Shown one piece after another: positions 12,701 through 24,700 of a stretch of 64,000 bases of DNA; position 1 is the stretch's first letter, and the number at the start of each line of letters is the position of its first letter. Source of the DNA: Marisa cornuarietis (lineage: Eukaryota > Mollusca > Gastropoda > Architaenioglossa > Ampullariidae); the NCBI GenBank assembly GCA_004794655.1, contig SMMW01000040.1, forward strand, positions 2,428,501-2,492,500, written 5' to 3'. A model generated the notes under the pieces. That model was not told the origin of the DNA. It ran no database searches and saw only the letters and a program-made list of their open reading frames with translations. Position numbers and translations under genes: made by a program.

Positions 12701-15700
12701 ACTATTATCATAATTAATATGGGTAATGGCAATATTATCATATTCAATAATAAGAGGTTTAAAACTCAACCATCAGTTAGGTCAAAACAGTGACTGACCC
12801 TTTGGTAAAAAAATGTCAACCAAAATCAAAAAAGCTATGCATGAAACATGCAAATGCAAGTTAAATGCCATATCTTATTAATATTTATAACTGTAATTAA
12901 TAATATTAATATGTGTAAAGATGTTTGGTTTTCACCATTTAAACAGTAACATGCATTGTTTTAGCATCTCAGTAACCACTCTCATGAGTTATCTAATCAA
13001 CTGAAACTTCTACTCACTTGGATAACCAATGAAAAGAGTTTTCACGCTATAAAGCAGTGAATCGACTTGTTGTTTTTCCACGCTGGTGATATTTCTTACT
13101 TTGACCACTTCCCTAAATGTATTTGTACCATCTTTGAGGAAAAAGATTCTGCACAAATTCATGAAACTTAAAAGATTTTGGAATCCTGAGTCAGTTTCCA
13201 AAACTTATAAGTAAAAAACTATAAAAGAAAAATCCTGAAAATTACTGTTAACAGAGGACCAAATATTTGGCATAAGATAAAATGTGACATATTAGGATTT
13301 TTCACACAAAAACTAGGAAATGACTCACAAAGCTTATCAACAAGCCTAAACAAGTAACTTAAGATTACATATCTGTTACTAGACCTCTTATCTGTGAGAA
13401 CAATCCTTCCATTGCCAAAATCAGTTTTTACTAATGCTGACACACGGAGAATCAGTTCCTCAGATTTGAGAAAATCTTCTGGTACAACTAGCTGTTCACA
13501 TTGTTTTTCATTCTCCACATATGCATGGTACAGCATTTCCATTGTGTAGTGGTCTACATCTGGAACAAGGATGTCACAAAAAAATAATAATAGTAATCAT
13601 AATATTCAAAGTGTTTTATGTAAAAACACAAATACACAGGAGCATACATGAAAGTGCACAATCACATGCTCAGGGTAGGCATCAAACATGCCTTACAAAG
13701 ACACTACTATTTTTGCACACATGCATGTGTGATAACTTTTTCAATGCATACCAACAGCAAGAATTAAGATCAGCCAATGTACATGTCATTTCTTTAGTGG
13801 AGTAGCAATGATATAGCAGTTCAATATAAAACTGATGTCTACTTACGTGTAGGTCTCATAGGCATGCATAAGGCATGAAACAAGCGCTGAATGGTATCAT
13901 AGTCATTAGACATCTCAAGAAGAGAAACCGTTTCCACAAATTCCTCAAGACCTGAATATTGCAACAGATTATTCAGTTACATTAAAAGGAGCATTAACAC
14001 ACTAAAGGAACTTGAGTCTGATCACCATCTTTAAAAATACAGTCGAATCCAGTTAATTGGACCAGCCGCTTATTCTGACTGAATCCTAAAGAACTAAAAC
14101 AAATCCTATTACATAAGCCTAATATCGTTTGCTAATTTGGACCAAAATTATGTTTAATTGGACCAAAGAATGTGAGAGCAACAAAGAAAAAGAAGCCACA
14201 AGTTGCTTGCTTTACGCATTTGATTTGTCGGATGCGGACATACTGATTAAGTGAAAATGATGACAGAAATGTGGAACTTCAACAGGTTGAAAATTATGAA
14301 GTGAACAAGGTTCAATGCTACAATGAAAATGAAGATTATGACACTCCAGTTGCTGCTTGAATTGCAGTGAAACACATGACAGGATCCCAAGACCAGGAAA
14401 GTGATGATGATGCTTCTAATGAGTTGATGCAAGCGACACCACAGATGCCAGCAACTGCATTGAAACTTTGCACTGCTATTTAATGCAGGAGGGAAATGAA
14501 GGTGGTCCCATTGCTGTGTTAGATGTTCGTGGTGATTTTGTTCAAGTGCAGTCCATCAACAGAACGTGTCAGATCACACTGGATAAGTCCTCAAACATTG
14601 ACTGGAATTTGGTAAGAACATTTTTTTTATTGTGTGCCGCATGCTGAGCATCATGTAGATCGTTTTGAAGAATTTGTAAACTTATTTTTCAATGAACAAA
14701 CTTCGTAAGCAACAGTAGTTCTCGTTTGTATGTTCGCCATATGTGTGTGTGCCATACAATAAAGGTCATAATTACATTTTAATGTGTTACATATAGCACT
14801 TCCCATCCTGTACATAGGACATGTTCGTGTATTTGGACCAGGCGGTGATTAGGACCAAACTGATCACGTCCCGATGTGGTCCGATTAACCAAAATCAACT
14901 GTATATGAAACGTGCACAATTCAATAAGAAGCACTGTTCTAGTGATGCAATAAGTTCATACTAAGGCTTATGAAGTACCATTTAAGCAACAACTGTAAGT
15001 TTATTTTAAAAAAAGATCAAAGGACACAACAACAAAGACTGGAAAATTAAGAAAGACTTTTTCTTTTTTTTGCATATTGAGACTTTCTGCAGAATGGTTC
15101 TTCTCAGATGCAATACGTACTGAGGTCATTTTGAGGTATTGAGGCAGTCTCAACAAATCCTGGAGATCTAGGTTCATGTCCTTGAGTCAGTTCGTGAACA
15201 TGATTCAAGCCTTTGCGCCGAAGTATATCGTCACGGTCTATCTCATGCAGCAGTGATAGTAAATCTTGACACAACCTTTAACAAAAGTTTTATCAGCTTT
15301 GTGAATGTTTTTTTTGTTACTTAGTTGAAAAAAAATCATACTTTCTGGAATTCAAGAATAAAAAACAAATCATTTGGAAAGTAAATGAAAATCTACACAT
15401 TTTTACATTAAAGGGCAACATGAGCGCTCAGCAAAAATCACTAGAAACAGTGCATTAAGTATCACAAAAACATATTCTGATGGTATTTTATGACAAAGAG
15501 GTCTATGAAATATTATCTTAATGACTTTTCTGTTAATCACACCTAGATTTGTTGAGAAAAAAGGAAGTGACGAAAGGGTGGTATTTCTAAAAATAGCGTC
15601 ATCTGCATGAGCTGAATTTGAAGAAGAAAGATGCCATCTTTAGTAAAAGAAAATGGATCAGGACATGATGTGCTGTTGCTGAATGTTCTCTTCGACACTC

Positions 15701-18700
15701 AGATAGAGTTTGTACTCATTGTCATTTCCTTAAAATACTGATTACAAACGATAGTGGATTAACATTGTTCAGAAATCAGTATATTCAATCTCTGCTTTGT
15801 TCAAACATGCCATGAGAACTTTGTCACCACACCATAGTCAAGATTCAAAACATTTCAACAGTGATTTTTATCCAGCCACTTATACTGTACAAGGAATTGT
15901 TGGAATTTCTGTAAAAATGTAATTTCTGTAAAATGAAGATATCTTCTTCTTATGTGTCAACTCTACAAAAGCATGAGCTGTTAAATCCAACTATGCCTGC
16001 TGGTAGAAAGCTTAAACAAAGATTAAGCACCAGATATGCAACATAGACACTTTCTACAACGGTCTGGACCCAGTTGCACAACACATTTCTAATTTTAAAC
16101 ACTTTTAGGCCTGAAATCTATTTAGGTAACCAGTTTAAAGTGACACCACAATTTTAGAATTTTTAAAACTAAAACTGCTTTAAGTAAGATAAATTTGTTT
16201 AAGTCTGACTTTCCGTCCTGTCAGTACAAGTTTTTTGTATGTTCTTGTGTAATGCATCTAAATGGCAAAGAAGGGATTTTGCTTCTTTAGAACAGTTTTA
16301 AGGTTTAGAAACATGTTGTGCAACTGGCCCCTGGTCTACAAGTAATGCTGTACCACAGTCACAAACACATCATCAGTCGTATCCTTATGCTAAAAACAAC
16401 TGATGATGAGAGGGCACCATTGATGTGAGGGTCATTTAAGACCCACCTTAACCTCCGCCTAGAAAACTCCACCACTCATCAAGCAGCTTTCCAAAAAATA
16501 AGGGTACCTGATTTATCTGAGAAGATAGCAATGGCAGGGAGTACACTGGGCTCAGCCTATATTTTAACATGTTTTCTTGGATGGAATGCTATTAGTGATG
16601 CATATCAGGACTGGGCTCCATCCATCATCATGTCCAACCCCTACGCCAATGTAAGTATTTATTTTCACTGACGTTAGGTTAGGGGACTCTAGAGGACCAA
16701 TTTTTTTATGATTCGTACCTTATCGGCAAAATCCATGAGTTTGCCGACTGTATAGACAATAAATCTTCCAGAGCTTGCATGGTGTCACCTTGAGCAGCAT
16801 AAAACACACCCCGCAGATAAAGGTAGATAGCACGTGTATGTAAGTCTTTACATTTCTGGAAAAAATGAATTTTAATAAATGTGTTCATTCTGTTATCTAG
16901 AGTTTATTAAGTACTGAAGTGAAGCCCACATAATCATGTCTGCTCATATTCCGTCACTCACTCAAACGTAGACATTCTCTCACACATACACACTATCTTT
17001 CACACACACAGATAGGCAAACACATGCACACACTGGGGGTGTTACAACAGCGAAAGGTATCTGACCATCCTGCAAACCTATGCCCAAGGGCTCACCAAGA
17101 GAGAGCGTGATGGATGTGGGGCCCCCTTGCAAACAGAGGAAGGAACCTGGGGTACTTTCAAGAAAATCCGGGGGTATGAGTCAGGTGGCAAGTGACAATT
17201 AAGGTCAGTCAGAAGGAGAGTTTTGAGGTGGAGCTATACCCCATCGAGTAGCATGATCAAACTGTATGTTTTGCAGTGGCACAGGAATAAACACCTGAAC
17301 CCACACTGTTGTTGATGTGTAGAGTGGGAGACTGTTTAATCACCTCCTCCCTCTTGCCTGTTACACATGTATGTGCACACACACACAATCTCTCTCTCCT
17401 TTGTAAACACATCAGGAAAGATTTCTCACTTACTTCAAGTGCCTTGTTCAGTTTGCCAATAGAATTTCTGATGTATGATCTAGAGTCATTAAGCGGAGGA
17501 AGAGAAAAGACTTCAAACACTTTTGGTGTTAAGGAGGATGAGAAAGTTGAAATGGACACCTGTTTTTTGAGTGGCTTTTTCAGTTGCCTGAAATATATAG
17601 AACCGATTCATGAACTCAAACAAGACAATGAAAAAAGTTATGACAATGTTTCTAGAAAGATTATATGTATCAAAAATATTTGTAAATCATTCTGGATGGT
17701 TTAACACAGTGGTGCCAAACCTTTTCTCGCCCGAGGGCCACACTTGACATGATATAAAATCTCGCTGGCCAGAACATGGCGGTTTTGCTAGAATCATGCT
17801 GACATTAGTAATGAAATTATGCAGCAATATACCAAAGCCTAAGATCTGCTTAGAAAGAAAGAAATCATAAGCCAAAATGAGTGGGCTGTAGGCTGGGCCC
17901 ACCTGGTTTATCAATTACCGGTTTCACTAAGCTTATGAACATATGTAACCACCAAGAACACATGTAAGTTATAATTAAAGTTACACATAAAACAGTGGGT
18001 GTAAATCATGCAAAATTCAAACAAGAAAAGTTTGTTTTAAAGGCAAAACTCCTAAGCATAGAGCCAAATATTCACATACTTTGCTCTCACTGATATACTA
18101 GTGCTGTCTACCAGTCCACCAGCCCTTTTGGCCCAAGGCCGAGTTTTCATCTCATACTCTGACCACTGGTCCACCCGCTCATTCAAACGATCTTCAATGA
18201 ACATCTTGAACATGTCTGTTGTCACTACCTTCCGACATACATATTATAGATACTAAAATTCTATACTCTTTTTGCCATTGAATGACTCATATGTTCACAC
18301 TTTAACTTCAGTTACTCATTTCTCTCAAATTGTGCAAACGTAGACAGTATACACTGCTATAAAAAGTACAAAATAAAGACCAATAAAATTTGTCAAACAT
18401 TATAACCAAAATTTACCAAACAAACTGAACTTATTATAGTTCTATCAAATCACGAGAAATGAACAACCATGACCACTAGGTGGCTGAACAAGAAAGAAAA
18501 AAAAAACAATAAAAAAATTCTAATTTGTTTATTCATCAAAGCCATTTTCATATCAAAATTGACTCTTCCAAACCCCACAAATAAATAAAACTATTAAGCC
18601 CCTTGGCTACCTACCTTTTCATAGAAAGGTTTATCAGTAAATTCTATGCTTTCCAAAAAGCTCTGTTTATTGAACTGTCTCACTTCTATTCGAAGACATG

Positions 18701-21700
18701 GCATGACACCTCTGTAACAGATACATCCTGCTTGTAAGCAAAACTCACTTGATAAACAGATGTAAACATTGTAAACATAAGCTGATAATAAATGTCTATC
18801 TGCAAATTATTAAGGCACTAAAAGTAATGACATTTTCTTATGCAGATGGCAGCAGAAAGAAGGAAGATTTGATTACCTGAACAAGTTTACCATCAGTTCG
18901 AGAAATGCAAAACTGATCTCTGCATTGAACTGTTGACATTTTTTCATCCGGAACATTCTCTCTTGGTCGATATCATAATAGAAAGGCCTAGAAAAGATTT
19001 ACAAAATCCCACCAGATTAGTCGCACTGTGAAGTTCTAAAATAAATCTGCCTCTGTGGACTTCAACATGCAGATGTACTTCCATTACCTTATTCTGGAGT
19101 CATGACAAGAAAATCATGTGCTAGATGCTTTCTCAAATCATTCACTTAAATATTGTGACAAATTACTACAATGAAAAGATTATAAAGACAACAACACCCC
19201 AGCATCTATAAGGTTTCTATTCTGCAAGTACAAGGCACACGCATTCAGCCATGTGTCATTGATAAAACATGACAGACATCCTAACTTCCAGGCACAAAAA
19301 GGTAGCTAGGAGCTATGCCAGTGATAATGGTATAATGGATACAAGTAACCTTTCATTTGACATGCTCATAGATGGGGAGGAAATGCAGCTTCTTCGTTAC
19401 AGGAGTGAATAACTGGTGATGATGCGTTTTGAAAATAAGGCAGGCAGAGGATACTGAACTTTCTGAAGAGGGAAGACAGTGTTTCCACAACAACTAATAA
19501 GTTCAAGAGCCTCAATTTCTGCCTTATTTTCTTTTCTATGTAAATACAAGGGATGATTAGACATGTCAAAAGACTTTATATCAAGCACGTCATTACTGCA
19601 TGACAAGAGCATCATGATCAACAATAAGTGTGTGCTATTAATGAGTAATGTATTGGTCCCTTCGCATTTCTGTTTTTCTTAAGCCATAGGTCCCATGCAG
19701 TTTTTCATAAATATTGTAAAATGACAACCATGCACTGTGGCAAAATTTTAAAAACTGTAATAACATTTTCCCCAAAATATGGTGGGAGACGATCATTAAC
19801 ACCCCTTGTATTTTCAACTCCCTGCATGATGGGTAAAATGGTGCAACCAAACTTTGTGAAATCTTTTAGTGACCCAAACAACTATGCAGAGATTAACCTC
19901 TGAACGTCAGAGAGTTCAAGCTGAAACCTGACTCGCTTGCAGATCTTTTTAAAGAGGATTGCAGATTCATGAGGCACATCTGGAATAGTGTTACTATTGG
20001 TGATGCTGCTACGACGAGGTGATAGGCAGGTTTCTGGGTTCACACTCAGTGTTCCTTCATCCACATTCACAACCACAAGGCCACCAACCTATTGCAAAAA
20101 GTCTTACTTTCAAAACATCCTGGATATTTATAAGTTGGTGCTTTTGCATCTTATTTTGAAAATCCTGGATCATAGATGATGCTAAAATTTTCCTATCTTA
20201 AATGTTTCAAAAATCATTTCATCCATTATACACTCTCTCACACAAATGAGCTTTCTCTTTCTCACTAGAACCTTACATGCATACAAAAGTTTAATAAAAT
20301 GACTGATGGATTTGTAACTGAAATATTAACACTAATCAAAAGACGTTCCAAGGATAAATTTGGCTTATGCAGAATTGATAAAATAACAAAAAATATCAAG
20401 TATTATAAAATGAAAAATAAGTTATAAATTTTAAAACAATTGCTAAAGTATCATTACATAACTTAATCAACACAAATGGTTTTAAATAGAATGCAATCGC
20501 AAGTATATTCTTTTGTCACTGATCAATTAAAATGTTATTGAACTCTTTGCCATTTAAAGTAAGAGAGGAAACTGATGCAAGAGACGGCTTCTTGTTGCTT
20601 ACCAGAGCTACAATATCAAGATGTCGAGTGTGGCAGCCCATCATAAAAGTACCTGGTGCTTCAAGTAGCTCTAGAGAAGTTGCTGACAAGATAGGGACAT
20701 ACGTAAACCGCCATCGAAATGGCAGAATGTAGTAAAGGAAACTCTGGAAGACACATTCAGAACATAACTGTGATTCTTTAAACACTATATTCAATTGCTG
20801 CTCATGGAAGAAATATTTTATAAGAAAATCCAGAAGTAAAATTTAATCAACATGAATGTTACACTGAAGCATAGAATGCATAACCAAACCATGAGCAATG
20901 TGTAGGAACTCTAATGTGAGAGCTTTAAGGTCTGATAGTTTAAAGAAAACAATTTTAAACAGTTTTCAATTATGGGGCCAGTTGCATGACACATTTCTCA
21001 TTTTAAACACTTTTAGGCTTTAACTCTTTTTAGAAAGGCACAACACATTTTCAGAACTTTTCAAAAAACAAGAAAATGCTTTTTAAACCAGATTTTCGTT
21101 TCCATTCGCACATTTTTTGTGCAGTGCGTCTAAAAGGCATATGAGCAATTTCTGAAGAATAAACAGTTTCTAGATTTCCTTTTTTAAAAAAGTTTTAAGG
21201 TGTAGAAATATGCTGTGCAACTAGCCCCTGGCATTTATAGGGTTTCTTACTAATTAGTCCTACAAAATTTGTTTAATTCCATTTCTTTCTGTTAGATTAT
21301 TCATACTAAAACCTTAGAGGTGGTGACATCCACTGACAGCATACACAACTTGTTAAAATGTTAAATAAAATAAAGACATAAAAAATAAAAGAGAACTTCT
21401 GTACAGATTTGTGTGAAATTCTCACTTACCTCCATTATTATGGTTAGTAGGGCATAGTTACTGGACACAAACACAATGCGCTGTTCCATAAGAACTGCAG
21501 AAAGTATTCGTAGCACATCATCGGCATGGAAACATAGGAAGACTAAATGCAATGGAAGATCATTCACAGGTTTCTCAATACACTCTGCCGGGTATAACAT
21601 GACTGATAAATTGTAGATGCTCATCTCCTGTGAAAAACAGATAAGAATATATATTAATCCTTGCTTTGTTTTTAACAAGTTATGGAGTATATTAAGTTAA

Positions 21701-24700
21701 ATCAAACTACAGACGGATGACAACAACATCCAAACATGAAAATATAAAACATTTTATGTAGTACACTCAAAGCCTGTAAAATTAGAAACAAACTACATGT
21801 TGAAACTGTCAAAAAAAAGACAAAAATCCAATAAAATCATAGAATGGTACATCATCAACGCGGTGACTGCGGTGACCGGACACTTAATCCCCTAGACATT
21901 TAATCCCCAGACACTTAATCCTCAAAAATGCCCCCAAATCACGACACAACACTCAAAACTGCTATTTTGTGAACTTGAAATATTATACCTTCTCAGAAAC
22001 AGCTGGAAACCTTGGCTTGAAGATCAGCGCAAAGAAAACGAAAAATATGAGGGTGAACGCCAGAGTCCAAGAAAACATCAAACTAAATGGAGAAGAGATT
22101 GAGGAAGTTGACAGTTTTACCTATCTTGGGTCCAAGATTTCAAACACCGGGGATGCGGAGGTGGAGATTCGAGCCCGACTGGCAAAAGCCAGCCAGGCCT
22201 TCGTCTCACTCAGGAGCACATGGAAGGCAAAAAACATCAGCCAGAAGACTAAACTGAGAATCTTCAAGTCGAATGTGATCAGCACCCTCCTTTATGGATC
22301 AGAAGCATGGAAGATGACCAAAAACATTGGTAACAGGCTTGACGTCTTCCAAAACAGATGCTTCAGGCGCATACTTAACATCTTTTGGCCAAACACCATC
22401 ACCAATGAAGAACTCCACCGAAGAACTGAAACCGAATCAATCACCACGCTGGTTCAACGAAGACAGCAGATCTCTCCAGAATCGCCCTACGATGGACCCT
22501 AGACGGACGAAGAAAACGAGGCCGCCCAAAGGAAACCTGGAGAAGAACAGTGGAAAGGGAGATGAAAGGAAAGGACTGGACATGGGGTCACCTGGAGCGA
22601 GTTTCAGCCGATCGACATCAGTGGCGGGCTCTGGTTGAGGCCTTATGTGCAACTAGCACGAAGAGGATTGATTGATTGAAATATTATAACCGTAAGAGAA
22701 ACGTGTCGCGTGGTAACTCTGGTAAGACTGGGATGCGCTGGGTTTACAATTAGCGGTCTACCCTCTAGGCGATACTAGGTGGACTCCCTAACATAACCAG
22801 CCAGTTCCAAGGCCATACTGACCAGGAGCAGACCACTGGTTGTAAAAACTATGAACTAATGTTATAGATGTTGAAGTTAAGTATTATTTTAATTGTCAAA
22901 CTTATTTTGATGTTTACATGAAAATAATTATTTGAATTTTAATTAAATCTTTCATTCACTTCATAATTTTTTTAGCTGAAATTTCATTTTGAGGATTAAA
23001 TGTCTAGGGGATTAAGTGTCTGGGATTCCATCAACGCAAAGAATATTTTATTCTTTAAGTTTTTCTTGAAAACTGCTAGTTCCAGGTAATTTGGTTTGAC
23101 ACCTGTAAAAGACACATATATAAGGACAGAAGAATTATAATCTTGGGCAAATATACTTTACTTACAACAATAACATTGCCAGGTGGTGGTACAGGGCACA
23201 TGGTCATAGCGTACGTGAAGTCTTTGACAAAAGTGTACATCTCTTCAATATCATGTTCCACGTGGCCAATCAAGCTTTGAAATACACACATCAAGAAAGC
23301 ATGAAAAGAAGGCAGTGACAAAAAAAGAAAGATAAATTAAATTTCTTCATAGTAGATGCAAGTGTTTTATTTTAATAATCCTTTTTCTTTTTATCAAAAT
23401 TGAACTCTTGAGAAGAAATACTTTAAATAAACAGTTATTTTAAGATGTAGCACACATTCTTTTCACAAGCTTATTAAGAGTCAGGTCACACCAGCTTCAA
23501 ACAAGCATAAAAGGTACATAAAAAAGGGCTTAAAAAGACTATCGGAAGAGTTGCAGGTGAAAAGAAACCAACAAAACCATGAATTGTTTGGTACATGCTA
23601 CACTTTACTAAAAACAGTAATCTATGACATGGTCTGGCTTACCATGAAAGGATTTCTTTAGTGGCATAAAAATATGGAGCCTTGGAGACAACGCAACAAC
23701 ACTGGGGAAAGAAACCACGTACTTCTCTGCTTGTCAAACTACCAGACTCCTTGAGATCAAGTGTGAACACTAGATTGCGTTTGCTACCCTGCAACATTTT
23801 GGTCACACATGAAGCTAGAAATGTTTGGTGCATGCATGCATATGGATATATATGTATTTAATTTTCTATGTATGCATATGTGTGTAAGGTGAGTGTGTGC
23901 ATGTACAGGGGAGATGGGTGTGTCACATGTATGTGAGTGTCAGCATGTATGTGGTTATGTGTGTGAGCTGTCACTAAATGTTCATATGAATGAGGAATGG
24001 TTATAAGTTTTTTTTGTTTGCTTGTTTTTAAGAGCCTTTGTAGACCATGAAGACCTACTCCACAAAAAAATTTGTTCTCAGTGTATATACCAACATAATA
24101 AGACTTTTGTAATAATCTTTTACTCTATGGTTTATTTCATCCAAGAGTTTCCATCTTGTTGTGTGTAAATGTTGCATGCAAAAATACATCTCCAACTGTT
24201 TTCAGGTATATATATATAGAGAGAGAGATATAGATCTATAAGCATGCATGTGCATGTGGTTAATAAGGGGGATGGAAGAGTGGTAAATGTTTCTAAAAGT
24301 ATTCACTTGTGTGTGGGTATACTACTGCAACTTTTCTTGAAAATAAAAGAAAAATTGTTTGTGAGGGATCTCCAATCTCAACAACATAAGCAGTTTAGCA
24401 GCATTCAGATGACATAAGGATGATCTTAGCAAGCCATTATCATAGTGATGAAAACAAATTAGCCTCTAGGAAATTAGTTAAAGGTAGCAAAGTGCGTCCC
24501 AGAAGTTTGTTAAATTTATCAAAATGCTTAACTAAGGTAGCAAAAAAAAACTCACGAGCTCAATGATGTAGGGTTTATAGAATGTGATGCAAGTAGCAAA
24601 TGTCTTGTTTCCAGCGATGTCAGTCAGCACAAGGAAATGTACACTGTCCTCAGGGCACTCTCTATACACCTTGACATTATCTGCAGACATTATCTGGATT

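Noticed and set aside
21969..22502. 177-codon frame as a host gene
   Set aside because: Its start codon lies in host DNA and the target duplication; the rest is a LINE reverse transcriptase fragment.
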